From Tuberibacillus sp. Marseille-P3662 (lineage in GTDB: Bacteria > Bacillota > Bacilli > Bacillales > Sporolactobacillaceae), in contig NZ_FXBS01000006.1 of the NCBI RefSeq assembly GCF_900178005.1, forward strand, positions 372,001 through 436,000: a stretch of DNA of 64,000 nucleotides. The letters run 5' to 3'. Shown one piece after another: positions 1 to 8,864 of the stretch. The first letter of the stretch is position 1, and each line of letters starts with the position of its first letter. The position numbers and the translations under genes are program-made. The notes under the pieces were generated by a model. That model saw only the letters and a list, made by a program, of their open reading frames with translations, was not told where the DNA came from and ran no database searches.

Positions 1-576
1 TATCCAACCGAATTTGCCGGGAAGCGTGTCGCTGTGGTTGGAGCAGGAAATACGGCGATCGATGGTGCGACAACATCAGTTAGACTTGGTGCCGATAATG
101 TTAAAATTCTCTATCGGAGATCTGAATCGGAAATGTCAGCGTATGATTTCGAATATGAGTTTGCGAAACAAGATGGTGTTGAGTTTAGATGGATGATTGC
201 GCCTAAGCGTTTGATCGGTGACGAAAATGGTCATGTCAAACAGATGGAATGTGTTCGCATGGCATTACAAGAAGCGGAATCAGATGGACGCAGAAGACCG
301 GTAGAAATAGAAGGATCTGAATTTTTAATGGATATTGATATTATGGTTAAAGCCATCGGTCAAACACGGCATCATCAGCTCATAGATGAATTTGAACTGG
401 ATCATTATGATGGTGTTGTGAAGGTGAATCCCGAAAACTTCCTTACTTCCCATCCGAAAGTCTATGCTGCTGGTGATGTGGTATTTGAAAAGGGCGTTGG
501 TGAAGCTATGGCCGTATCTGCTGCACAGCAGGGAAAAGAGACAGCCCATGCGGTACATCAACAATTGAAAGTTTAG
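1..576 (+). CDS. preT: PreT, NAD-dependent dihydropyrimidine dehydrogenase subunit (5' end cut off)
   Basis: This is the C-terminal part of a GltD-like FAD/NAD(P)H oxidoreductase. The frame is open from the first base, so the start and the N-terminal Fe-S and FAD parts lie outside the window. The visible 191 residues begin in the NAD(P)-binding Rossmann motif (VVGAGNTAID) and end with the second FAD-binding signature (VYAAGDV...GVGEAMAVSAAQQGK). PreT passes electrons from NADH to PreA for reduction of uracil or thymine; this is known for the family, and pairing with the adjacent preA supports it here. A gap of about 200 bases separates it from preA. A generic glutamate-synthase small-subunit-like protein is the alternative, less likely given the neighbour. 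Confidence 0.85.
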   Translation, partial: YPTEFAGKRVAVVGAGNTAIDGATTSVRLGADNVKILYRRSESEMSAYDFEYEFAKQDGVEFRWMIAPKRLIGDENGHVKQMECVRMALQEAESDGRRRPVEIEGSEFLMDIDIMVKAIGQTRHHQLIDEFELDHYDGVVKVNPENFLTSHPKVYAAGDVVFEKGVGEAMAVSAAQQGKETAHAVHQQLKV

Positions 577-774
577 AATGGGTGTTCAGACGGAGGAATA
601 AGGAGCCACAGGTTTCAAGGCGGTATAGTTTTGAACAATGGAACGTATCCAATTAATAAGTGAACGGCGGAAAAGCAAGCCAACAAAGATATTCGATGTG
701 TCATTTTTACGAGTCTTTTGAACATCTTTTAAGCAAATATAAATTAAAGGAAAACTCATGATTGGAGGATGATT

Positions 775-2043
775 ATGGCCGATATTAGTATCAATTTTGC
801 AGGAATTAAGTCCCCTAACCCTTATTGGCTCGCGTCCGCACCACCGACTAATTCTGGGTATCAGGTACAACGTGCATTTGAGGCCGGATGGGGAGGTGTT
901 GTATGGAAAACGCTCTGTGAGCCGGTTTTAAATGTTACCTCGCGTTTTGGTGGATATCACTTTAACGGTCAGCGGGTAGCCGGTTTTAACAACATAGAAT
1001 TAGTCTCTGATCGACCAATTGAGGATAATTTAAAAGAAATCTATGAAACGAAGAAACGATTTCCGGATCGAGCTATTATTGCCTCATTAATGGTGGAACC
1101 GGAGCGAGATAAATGGCATGAAATTGTCAAACGTGTTCAAAATGTAGGGGTAGATGGCTTTGAATTAAATCTTGGCTGTCCACATGGCATGTCTGAACGC
1201 GGTATGGGATCAGCGGTCGGCCAGCATCCGGATTTAGTCGAAAAGTCAACATTATATGCGAAGGAAGTTGCGGAAGTACCGGTTATCACAAAATTAACAC
1301 CAAATATTACAGATATAACTGCGACAGCAAAAGCTGCTGAACGCGGTGGAGCTGATGCGGTAAGTATGATTAATACCATTAATAGTCTAATAGGCGTTGA
1401 TCTTGATACGTGGAATCCAACACCTAATGTTAATGGAAAGGGAGCGCATGGCGGATACTGCGGACCGGCGGTTAAACCAATTGCCCTCAATATGATCGGG
1501 GAATGTGCGCGGCAGCCGGATATCAATATTCCAATTTCAGGAATAGGCGGCGTTTCCACTTGGCAAGATACGGTTGAATTTATGCTGATGGGTGCCGGTG
1601 GCGTACAAATCTGTACAGCGGCCATGCATCACGGATTCAGCATTATCGATGATTTGACCGAGGGGTTAAGCAATTATTTAGATGAGAAAGGGATTACTTC
1701 TTTAAGTGAAATTATAGGTGAATCAGTCGAAAAATTCACTGACTGGAGCGATCTAGATTTGAATCATCGAATCGTTGCCAGGATTAATAATGATATTTGT
1801 ATTAATTGCAACAAGTGTCATATCGCCTGTGAAGATACTGCCCATCAGTGTATTGATATGTTAGTAGATGAAAACGGTAATGATTACTTGAAGGTCAGGG
1901 AAGACGAATGTGTCGGCTGCAACCTCTGCTCGATTGTTTGTCCGGTTGAGGGAGCCATCGACATGATGGATCTTGCGCCAACTGAACCGCCAATGTCTTG
2001 GAGTGACCGGGAGACGGCTTTGCAAACACTAAATAGCAAATAA
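775..2043 (+). CDS. preA: PreA, dihydropyrimidine dehydrogenase catalytic subunit
   Basis: A 422-residue protein with an N-terminal dihydroorotate-dehydrogenase-like FMN barrel and a C-terminal ferredoxin domain. Two [4Fe-4S] cysteine sets are visible (CINCNKCHIAC and CVGCNLCSIVCPVEGA). With PreT it reduces uracil to dihydrouracil and thymine to dihydrothymine in the cytosol, the first step of reductive pyrimidine breakdown. An ATG at 769 abuts the GGAGG (764-768) with no spacing, so the ATG at 775, six bases away, was chosen. Length and domain order match the two-subunit bacterial enzyme. Downstream permease and carbamoylase genes fit the same pathway. Confidence 0.9.
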   Translation: MADISINFAGIKSPNPYWLASAPPTNSGYQVQRAFEAGWGGVVWKTLCEPVLNVTSRFGGYHFNGQRVAGFNNIELVSDRPIEDNLKEIYETKKRFPDRAIIASLMVEPERDKWHEIVKRVQNVGVDGFELNLGCPHGMSERGMGSAVGQHPDLVEKSTLYAKEVAEVPVITKLTPNITDITATAKAAERGGADAVSMINTINSLIGVDLDTWNPTPNVNGKGAHGGYCGPAVKPIALNMIGECARQPDINIPISGIGGVSTWQDTVEFMLMGAGGVQICTAAMHHGFSIIDDLTEGLSNYLDEKGITSLSEIIGESVEKFTDWSDLDLNHRIVARINNDICINCNKCHIACEDTAHQCIDMLVDENGNDYLKVREDECVGCNLCSIVCPVEGAIDMMDLAPTEPPMSWSDRETALQTLNSK

Positions 2044-2149
2044 TAATCAGAGAGAATTTGATCTGATTTCTTATGTTAAGGAAGGTATAGTTGCTGCTAC
2101 ATTTAAAAATCGGGTAACATAATTTGCCCGAATAAAAAGGAGGCAGACG

Positions 2150-3622
2150 ATGGGAAAGACTGATAAAAACAATTCGCATCTAAAATCACCGGATTTACTT
2201 CCAATCAGTTATCATAAGCGGAAGATTGGTGTTATGGGATTTTTTTCAATGTGGATTGGGATGGCCATACTTTTAGCAACCTTTAATATTGGCGCCTCCG
2301 GAGTTCAAAGTATCACCTTACCCTGGGTCGTACTGGCAACATTAATCGGTTGTATCGCAGTTGGTATATTTATTTCGATCGTTGGAGATATAGGGGTTGA
2401 ACATGGCTTGTCTTTTCCAGTTTATATGCGGGCGCCTTTTGGTATCGTTGGGACCCATATCCCTTCTCTAGCACGAGCAGTTACAGCATCATTTTGGTTT
2501 GGACTCAATACGTATTTTGGTTCAACCGCAATCAATTCCATTATCCATACCATCAATTCTGGATTTGATAACTGGTTGTTATGCTATATTATATTTGCCA
2601 TTGTGCAGCTGATCAACACTGCTTCTGGTATTAAGTGGGTGGAGCGCTTTGCTGACATTGCGGCTCCAATCATTATTATTTTATCCTTAATCATCTACCA
2701 CACATTGACAACAGATATCATCGAACACGGAAATAATGTTTGGGCTTGGGCAGAAAATCCGGTTACTGGTGGCGCGGCGTTAACAGCGTTTATGATCGTC
2801 ATTTTTGCCAATATGGGCTTCTGGGCAACGTTAGGTTGTGATATACCAACGATATCGCGATTTTTTAAAGCACCCAAATATGAGAAAAATTGGTTTAAAC
2901 GAAACAGAACGAATCTGATCGGCAGTCTAATTGCCCTGCCACTGACGGAAACATTTATGATCATGATTGGTGCTGCAGCCTTTATGGTAGCAGGCAGTTC
3001 TAACCCAGTTATTGCCCTTCAAGAGACAGCTTCCGGCTGGATGCTGGCGATGCTACTTCTTATGATTGTACTGACGCAGTGGTCGACGAATACGGCCGCA
3101 AACATTGTTCCAGCTGCCGCTATTTTTACAAATGCGCTTGGGCCTAAAGCATCTAATGCGATAGCTGTATTTATTGTTGGGATTGTGGGAACGATTATTC
3201 AGCCTTGGAGTGTCTATGAAATATTGACGCAGGCGCTGTTATTTTTTGGGGCCGTTTTGTCATCGATAAGCGGGATTCTCTTTGTTGATTATTATCTCTT
3301 AAGGAAGCGACGGGTCAATGTTCAGGAACTTTACCAACATAAGGGGCAATTCAAATATCACGGCGGGATAAACATTGCCGGTTTTATTGCCTGGGCGATT
3401 GGCGGGGCTGTTGCTATTTTGGTCATCGATTATTCATTTATTGTTGGTTTTGTTTTAGCCGGAACCATATACTTTGTATTAGCTAAGTACTGGTATTTTA
3501 ATAAATTTCCACAGGCAGAAATAGAAGATCCAAGTGATGAAAAGTATCTTGGCATTACCGTTGGACGTGATTGGGTAATTGACGAAAATAGTGGAGATAG
3601 ACAGGAAGAAGTGATTGGGTAA
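2150..3622 (+). CDS. NCS1-family nucleobase/hydantoin/allantoin permease
   Basis: A 490-residue polytopic membrane protein with about 12 hydrophobic segments, resembling the nucleobase:cation symporter-1 family (CodB, PucI, Mhp1). Early charged loop, the FPVYMRAPFG segment and the FWFGLNTYFG segment are typical of the family. It probably imports uracil, thymine or a related ring compound by cation symport for the PreTA pathway; substrate is inferred from neighbours, not from binding residues. AGGAGG lies 8 bases before the ATG. It sits between preA and the carbamoylase gene, probably in one transcript. Confidence 0.85.
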   Translation: MGKTDKNNSHLKSPDLLPISYHKRKIGVMGFFSMWIGMAILLATFNIGASGVQSITLPWVVLATLIGCIAVGIFISIVGDIGVEHGLSFPVYMRAPFGIVGTHIPSLARAVTASFWFGLNTYFGSTAINSIIHTINSGFDNWLLCYIIFAIVQLINTASGIKWVERFADIAAPIIIILSLIIYHTLTTDIIEHGNNVWAWAENPVTGGAALTAFMIVIFANMGFWATLGCDIPTISRFFKAPKYEKNWFKRNRTNLIGSLIALPLTETFMIMIGAAAFMVAGSSNPVIALQETASGWMLAMLLLMIVLTQWSTNTAANIVPAAAIFTNALGPKASNAIAVFIVGIVGTIIQPWSVYEILTQALLFFGAVLSSISGILFVDYYLLRKRRVNVQELYQHKGQFKYHGGINIAGFIAWAIGGAVAILVIDYSFIVGFVLAGTIYFVLAKYWYFNKFPQAEIEDPSDEKYLGITVGRDWVIDENSGDRQEEVIG

Positions 3623-3643
3623 CCTAAAAGGAGGGACATAGCG

Positions 3644-3853
3644 TTGTCAGGATATGATACTTTTCTAGCGGAAAAAAATCAAGTTGATAAATTGATTAAA
3701 AACGGGTATATCATAACTGGTTTAAGAGGCACTCTTGATGGTGATGTGGTAGAATTCGAGAATAAAATGACGTCCGATAAAAAAACGATGCTGTTAACAA
3801 ATCCGGATAGCCGGAAGAACTTTGCGATACGCTGCATCAAGCAGCAAAAATAA
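3644..3853 (+). CDS. Small unknown protein (69 aa) in the pyrimidine-degradation cluster
   Basis: A 69-residue soluble, charged protein starting with TTG eight bases after a GGAGGG. I do not recognise its family. It has no signal peptide, membrane segment or cysteine cluster; one cysteine lies near the end (IRCIKQQK). The sequence alternates beta-prone stretches (IITGLRGTLDGDVVEFENK) in the manner of a small beta-rich domain. It lies 21 bases after the permease and 57 before the carbamoylase, so co-transcription is likely. A role as a subunit or regulator of the pathway is only a guess. Confidence 0.65.
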   Translation: MSGYDTFLAEKNQVDKLIKNGYIITGLRGTLDGDVVEFENKMTSDKKTMLLTNPDSRKNFAIRCIKQQK

Positions 3854-3910
3854 GTGGCTGAATAAAGGTTTTAGTGCTATATAGCGGGGATATAATTGGA
3901 GGCGACAAAT

Positions 3911-5146
3911 ATGGAAAAACAAAAAGTACTCATTAATGGGGAACGACTCAAGAATACCGTTGAAGAGTTCGCCGATTTTGGCAGTACCAAAAACAATGGA
4001 GTCACACGTTTAGCGCTATCGGATATGGATATTAAAGTAAGAAGGCACTTTCAATCCGAGTGTGAAAAGCTTGGGATGACAGTCGTGTCTGATGATATGG
4101 CCAACATGTATGCCACATTACCAGGAATCGACAATGATAAATCACCAGTCGTTGTGGGCTCGCATCTAGATTCGGTGAAAAAGGGTGGCCGATTTGACGG
4201 TGTGCTTGGTGTACTGACAGGACTGGAAATCGTCCGCACGGTCATCGATAATGGTATCAAGCCACAAGTGCCTATTGTGGTTACCAATATTACAAATGAA
4301 GAGGGTGCACGATTTGAACCCGCAATGATGTCTTCCGGTGTGATTTCAGGAAAGTTTGATAAATCAACCATGTTACAGTCAATGGATGAAGATGGCGTAA
4401 CATTTGAGGAAGCGCTTAAAAACAGCGGATTTTCAGGGAAGGAAGACAATCGCTTAAAAGATGCAGCTGCTTTTTTAGAGTTACACATTGAACAGGGGCC
4501 AGTGTTAGAAAGTGAATCACTGAATATTGGTGTCGTGGAAGGGGTTGTTGGTATGGTCAATTATGAGATCGAGGTTACTGGAGACTCCGACCATGCCGGT
4601 ACAACACCGATGCCAATGCGCAAAGATGCCTTGTTCGCTACCAATAATCTGATTACTGAAATACGTGAGAAAATGAATAAACTGGATGATAAATTGGTCT
4701 ATACGATCGGCCGTATGAATGTAACTCCAAACATTCATACTGTTATCCCAAATAAGGTTGTGTTTACTTTGGAGGCAAGACACCAAGATGCCAAGATCAT
4801 CAGACAAGTGGAGGAAATTATTCAAGGGCTTCCGGAATCCTCCGGCAAAGAAAAGTGTGACGTAAAAACAGCCAAACAATGGGACCGTAATACAGTATGG
4901 TTTGATGAAAAACTCGTCAACTCACTGGAGCAATCAGCGACAAATATCGGGTGTTCGTATAAGCAGATGGTGAGTGGTGCCGGTCATGATGCACAGTTTA
5001 TTGCAACCTATATTCCAACTGCCATGATCTTTGTACCGAGTATAAACGGCAAAAGTCATTCGGAAGATGAACTGACACATTGGGAGGATTGTGAAAACGG
5101 GGTTAATGTGATGTTACAAACTGTTTTAGATCTAGTAAAAAATTAA
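3911..5146 (+). CDS. M20-family amidohydrolase, probable beta-ureidopropionase (N-carbamoyl-beta-alanine hydrolase)
   Basis: A 411-residue zinc-dependent hydrolase of the hydantoinase/carbamoylase (AmaB/HyuC/allantoate amidohydrolase) family. Metal-site motifs are visible: GSHLDS with GGRFDG, TNEEGARF, LHIEQGPVLE, the dimerisation-domain DHAGTTPMPMRKDA, SGAGHDAQ and a C-terminal SHSEDE. In the preTA context the best fit is hydrolysis of N-carbamoyl-beta-alanine to beta-alanine, CO2 and ammonia. Members acting on N-carbamoyl-L-amino acids or allantoate look alike, so substrate is inferred. GGAGG at 3898-3902 places the start at ATG 3911, not at the TTG at 3896 that overlaps it. A terminator follows. 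Confidence 0.85.
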   Translation: MEKQKVLINGERLKNTVEEFADFGSTKNNGVTRLALSDMDIKVRRHFQSECEKLGMTVVSDDMANMYATLPGIDNDKSPVVVGSHLDSVKKGGRFDGVLGVLTGLEIVRTVIDNGIKPQVPIVVTNITNEEGARFEPAMMSSGVISGKFDKSTMLQSMDEDGVTFEEALKNSGFSGKEDNRLKDAAAFLELHIEQGPVLESESLNIGVVEGVVGMVNYEIEVTGDSDHAGTTPMPMRKDALFATNNLITEIREKMNKLDDKLVYTIGRMNVTPNIHTVIPNKVVFTLEARHQDAKIIRQVEEIIQGLPESSGKEKCDVKTAKQWDRNTVWFDEKLVNSLEQSATNIGCSYKQMVSGAGHDAQFIATYIPTAMIFVPSINGKSHSEDELTHWEDCENGVNVMLQTVLDLVKN

Positions 5147-5167
5147 GTTTAACTATGTCCGATAGCG

Positions 5168-5213
5168 AATGGTTGAGAGAAATCCAGGTTATAGATTTCT
5201 TTCAACCATTTTT
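5168..5213 (+). terminator. Rho-independent terminator after the carbamoylase gene
   Basis: Seventeen-base arms (5168-5184 and 5194-5210) pair with one G-U and enclose a 9-base loop; a short T run follows. It closes the preT-carbamoylase transcript. Confidence 0.85.
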
Positions 5214-5269
5214 AATAGAAACCGCATCCGAAATAATATGCATTGATATCGAGCTCCATAGCTAGGTGA

Positions 5270-5470
5270 TTACTGGGTTCCATAAACCCTTCCACAATGT
5301 TACATCAATCCGTGTATCATGTTAAAAAATATGAAGTTTCATTTTACGATTTTTGTAACATAAAAGAAACCATGATAGGTTGTTGATTGAATGAATATGT
5401 TGAGGTTGAAAAATATCCCAAAGACATTGATTTGTTTCAATCCATCATTAAAAAGTATCTAGCTGAATAG
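5270..5470 (+). pseudogene. Degraded C-terminal gene fragment with an in-frame TGA
   Basis: In the 620-base gap one frame reads protein-like for about 66 codons on both sides of a TGA at 5384-5386. It gives MLHQSVYHVKKYEVS and then EYVEVEKYPKDIDLFQ, ending in KKYLAE at a TAG. A terminator begins seven bases after that stop. No ribosome site or start codon context is convincing and the frame closes upstream at 5267-5269. This suggests the tail of a decayed gene that kept its terminator. I do not recognise the parent family. Confidence 0.4.
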
Positions 5471-5476
5471 AAATCT

Positions 5477-5511
5477 ATATACCTCCGGGAAGACTGGAGG
5501 TATATTTTTTC
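5477..5511 (+). terminator. Rho-independent terminator after the gene fragment
   Basis: Ten-base perfect arms (5477-5486 and 5496-5505) with a 9-base loop, followed by six Ts. No intact gene ends just before it; it probably belonged to the degraded fragment ending at 5470. Confidence 0.85.
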
Positions 5512-5767
5512 TAATTTTCAAACCTGCATGAAGCCGTTGTGAATCCTAATTTCCCGGTGAGTATTTTATTGTTATCTCAGTGTAGAGCGTGAACCTATTA
5601 ATGACATTTGTGAGTTCATTATTTAAATTTTCAAGGATGATAGACAAAGTGTAAAAACTAGCGCCTTCACAAATAACAAAAAGTTACATGATGGCAAATT
5701 AAATTTTAAATAAAATGTTAATAAAACACAATATTCATTTAATTATTGAATAAGGGTAGGTGTTAAT
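5512..5767. other. AT-rich non-coding stretch before the second amidohydrolase gene
   Basis: I see no gene here. The last 60 bases are very AT-rich and include a weak dyad (ATTCA at 5733-5737, TGAAT at 5747-5751) just before the ribosome site. It probably holds the promoter of the 5768-12733 cluster, but no clear -35/-10 pair stands out. Confidence 0.4.
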
Positions 5768-7015
5768 ATGTCTATTAATCGAGAGAGACTACAGTCTCAT
5801 TTAGAGCAACTTTCACAGATTGGAAAAATCGGAGAAACAGGTGTCCGACGTCTTGCTCATTCCGAAGAAGATCGTGAAGCAGTGGAGGTGGTTCGTGGAT
5901 GGATGGCAGAAGCTGGTTTGAAAGCACGAATAGACAATTTTGGGAATTTGATTGGAAAATTGGAAGGTAAGAATCCGGACGCTCCTGTTTTAATGATAGG
6001 TTCACATATTGATTCCCAACCCTATGGTGGACGTTTCGACGGAACAGCCGGAGCATTGGGAGCTTTGGAGGTTGCTCAAACGATGATGGAACAAGGGATT
6101 CAATCTAAAATTCCGGTCGAGGTCATTTGTTTTGCTGATGAGGAAGGAAGCCGCTTTGGAAAGGGAACTTTCGGTTCTAGAGGAATTACGGACCAATTAG
6201 AGACGGGAGAAATTGAACGTAAGGATAAAAATGGTGTTAGTCGAAGACAAGCATTGGAGAGTTTTGGTTGTAATCCGGATGATATGGAACGCTCTGAATA
6301 TAGCGAGGGGGATATTCAAGCATTTATCGAATTACATATTGAACAGGGGCCTGTTTTAGAGAAAAAAGAGATACCGGTCGGAATCGTATCGGGCATTTCC
6401 GGTCCTTTGTGGATGACGGTGTCCTTTGAAGGATTTGCTGGCCATGCAGGTTCAGTTCCAATGAATCTACGGCAGGATGCATTGGTGGGTTCTTCTGAGG
6501 TGATTTCACAGTTTGATAATATTGTCAAACAAGATCCGAATGCAAGTACGGTCGGTACAGTCGGTAGTCTGCATGTATTTCCGGATTCACGCAATATTAT
6601 TCCGGAGAAGGTAGAATTTACAATTGATTTACGAGATATCGATATCAATCGTAGAAATCAATACGAAAATGAACTTATGAAGGTTGTTAAGACAACCGCA
6701 GAAAAATACCAACTGACTTACTCCATCCGGGAAGATATGAGGAATGATCCAAGTTACTGTAATCATTCTATAAAAGAAATGATGAGGATCGAAAGCGAGG
6801 AGATGGGACTTGATGCTCCAGAGCTGATGAGCGGCCCGTTCCATGATGCTCTGTCCCTTTCACAGGTTTGCGACTATGGTATGATTTTTGTCCGGTGTAA
6901 AGACGGTATAAGTCATAACCCTGCTGAATATGCAAGTTACCAAGACATTGCTGAAGGTGTAGAACTGATGTACAGAACCGCAGTGCGTATTGTTCAAGAT
7001 GAGATCCGTCATTAA
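5768..7015 (+). CDS. Second M20-family carbamoylase/amidohydrolase
   Basis: A 415-residue member of the same family as the protein at 3911-5146, but clearly diverged. Metal-site motifs are GSHIDS with GGRFDG, ADEEGSRFG, LHIEQGPVLE, GHAGSVPM and GPFHDA. The family hydrolyses N-carbamoyl amino acids, ureido acids or allantoate. Which one cannot be read from the sequence. It heads a cluster with a YtcJ-like amidohydrolase and two sodium symporters, which suggests uptake and deacylation or decarbamoylation of one compound class. ATG follows a GGGTAGG-type site. The next gene begins 17 bases later. Confidence 0.85.
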   Translation: MSINRERLQSHLEQLSQIGKIGETGVRRLAHSEEDREAVEVVRGWMAEAGLKARIDNFGNLIGKLEGKNPDAPVLMIGSHIDSQPYGGRFDGTAGALGALEVAQTMMEQGIQSKIPVEVICFADEEGSRFGKGTFGSRGITDQLETGEIERKDKNGVSRRQALESFGCNPDDMERSEYSEGDIQAFIELHIEQGPVLEKKEIPVGIVSGISGPLWMTVSFEGFAGHAGSVPMNLRQDALVGSSEVISQFDNIVKQDPNASTVGTVGSLHVFPDSRNIIPEKVEFTIDLRDIDINRRNQYENELMKVVKTTAEKYQLTYSIREDMRNDPSYCNHSIKEMMRIESEEMGLDAPELMSGPFHDALSLSQVCDYGMIFVRCKDGISHNPAEYASYQDIAEGVELMYRTAVRIVQDEIRH

Positions 7016-7032
7016 GAAAGGAGATGAGCTAA

Positions 7033-8643
7033 ATGGAAGCCGATTTAATTTTTCAAAACGGGGAAGTCATTACCGTAGATGATCGGTTCACCGTATGTGA
7101 GGCTTTGGCTGTTGGCAAAAACAAAATTTTGGGTCACGGTCGTAATGGAGAAATGGATACCTTTAGGGGGCCGCATACTAAAATCATCGATCTAAAAGGC
7201 CGGAGCTTGCTTCCAGGTTTTAACGATGCACACGCTCATCTAGAATTATATGGAACGAATAAGCTTGGAGTCAATTGTAAAGATGTTAACAGTATTGAAG
7301 AGATGGTAGAAAAGTTGAAACAAGTGGCTGAAAAAACATCCGAAGGAAAATGGATTCGTGGATGGGGCTATAACCAAAATGATCTTGATGAAAAAAGGCA
7401 CCCCACCCGCTGGGATCTTGATCGAGTATCCACCGATCACCCCATTATTATAGTTAGAACTTGTGGACATATCTCCACTGTAAATAGTAAAGCACTAGAT
7501 CTTGCAGGTATTGAAACAGAAACTGCTGATCCGTCGGGTGGTAAAATTGTAAGAGAAAACGATACCCCTAATGGTGTCTTGTTAGAAGCGGCTCATATGA
7601 ACATGTTTATTCAGGCACAGTATCCTGAACAAGAAATCATGGAAGGCTTGCGTCTTGCCTCAGAAGATTTTATTAAAAAAGGAATTACGAGTGTCACTGA
7701 TGCGGGTGGTTATAATAACGATCACTTTAGATATCTGATTAAAGCTGTTCAGGCGGGTAATATTAAAACACGTGTCAACACGTTAATCGGGTCTTTACGT
7801 GACTCTCCTACGGTTTTAGATAGGGTATTAGAATCGGGGATGCTCACGGGATTAGGGAATGAGACATTTCGCATTGGACCAGCAAAGGTTTTTATCGATG
7901 GCAGCAGCAGTGGACCGACGGCTAAAACAAGAGAACCTTATACAAGCAACCCTGATGATACGGGGATCTTGTATTTATCACAGGAAGAATTAAATGAGAT
8001 TTTGGGGAAAGCCCATTCAATGGGTTGGCAGCTCACAGCGCACGCGATGGGTGACAAGGGCGTTGAGATGATGATTAACTGTATTGAGAGTGCTTTACAA
8101 CAACATTCAAAAGAGGATCATCGCCATCGCATTGAACATTCAGGCATAACCCCTCCGGATCTCATTAATAGAAAAAAAGATTTAAACATTGTGCCCGTGC
8201 CGAATCCAGCCTTTATCCAGGAATTCGGAGACGGCTATCTTGAGGATTATGGAGATCGTGTCAATTGGATGTTCCCTGTACGCTCGTTTTTAGACGCAGG
8301 AATGACACCGGCTATGGGCTCGGATAGTCCAATTACAACCTGTGATCCCTTGGTTGGCATTCAAGCAGCTGTGACAAGGTTAAGTAAAACGGGACGCGAG
8401 ATCGGAACTAAACAAAAAATTTCCATACATGAAGCAATCCGACTTTATACGATTAACGGTGCCTATGCTAGTTTCGAGGAAAAAATAAAAGGAAGCCTTG
8501 AAAAAGGAAAGGCGGCGGATTTGGTTGTTTTGGATGGACCAATTTTAGATACCTCGAAGGACCAAATTCAGGATATGGCGGTTGACATGACAGTTATTAA
8601 CGGTGAAATCGTCTACCAAAAAGAATTGGAGGTGGAAAAATGA
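7033..8643 (+). CDS. YtcJ-like metal-dependent amidohydrolase
   Basis: A 536-residue amidohydrolase-superfamily protein. It shows an N-terminal beta-sandwich piece (LIFQNGEVITVDD), the metal motif NDAHAHLELYG near residue 70, a mid HAMGDKG, HRIEHSG near residue 375, and a C-terminal SDSPI and KGKAADLVVLDG. These fit the YtcJ/AepA-like group, whose known members hydrolyse amides or formamides; the substrate here is unknown. An AAAGGAGATG ribosome site precedes the ATG. The stop overlaps the next start (ATGA), showing translational coupling with the small membrane protein gene. Confidence 0.85.
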   Translation: MEADLIFQNGEVITVDDRFTVCEALAVGKNKILGHGRNGEMDTFRGPHTKIIDLKGRSLLPGFNDAHAHLELYGTNKLGVNCKDVNSIEEMVEKLKQVAEKTSEGKWIRGWGYNQNDLDEKRHPTRWDLDRVSTDHPIIIVRTCGHISTVNSKALDLAGIETETADPSGGKIVRENDTPNGVLLEAAHMNMFIQAQYPEQEIMEGLRLASEDFIKKGITSVTDAGGYNNDHFRYLIKAVQAGNIKTRVNTLIGSLRDSPTVLDRVLESGMLTGLGNETFRIGPAKVFIDGSSSGPTAKTREPYTSNPDDTGILYLSQEELNEILGKAHSMGWQLTAHAMGDKGVEMMINCIESALQQHSKEDHRHRIEHSGITPPDLINRKKDLNIVPVPNPAFIQEFGDGYLEDYGDRVNWMFPVRSFLDAGMTPAMGSDSPITTCDPLVGIQAAVTRLSKTGREIGTKQKISIHEAIRLYTINGAYASFEEKIKGSLEKGKAADLVVLDGPILDTSKDQIQDMAVDMTVINGEIVYQKELEVEK

Positions 8644-8861
8644 GCAGAAAGAGATTTCAAGTTTTGTTCACTGTTGTAAGCCTTCTTACTTTTTTACCGC
8701 TAATTTTTCCTATATTCGAAATCGTTAATACCTCTACACCTATTATTTTGGGGTTACCATTTAATTTCTTCTGGGTTGTTATTTGGATTATCACGGCCTT
8801 TATTCTTATTGTTTTGCTTTACTTGATTGATCCAGACAACAAAAAGAAGGAGGAAGACTAA
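8640..8861 (+). CDS. DUF3311-like small membrane protein
   Basis: A 73-residue protein with two hydrophobic segments (about residues 7-27 and 40-62) joined by a short loop with LPFNFFW, and a charged tail (DPDNKKKEED). This layout fits DUF3311, a family commonly encoded just before sodium:solute symporters. It overlaps the upstream gene by 4 bases and ends 3 bases before the symporter start, so the three are tightly coupled. It may help assemble or regulate the symporter, as an accessory subunit; that is inference. Confidence 0.75.
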   Translation: MSRKRFQVLFTVVSLLTFLPLIFPIFEIVNTSTPIILGLPFNFFWVVIWIITAFILIVLLYLIDPDNKKKEED

Positions 8862-8864
8862 ACG

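Noticed and set aside
1137-1625. Long reverse frame inside preA
   Set aside because: preA is a clear gene on the forward strand; the reverse frame follows from its codon bias.
5384-5386. In-frame TGA as a selenocysteine codon
   Set aside because: There is no start context, no SECIS-like hairpin next to it and no selenoprotein signature; gene decay is simpler.
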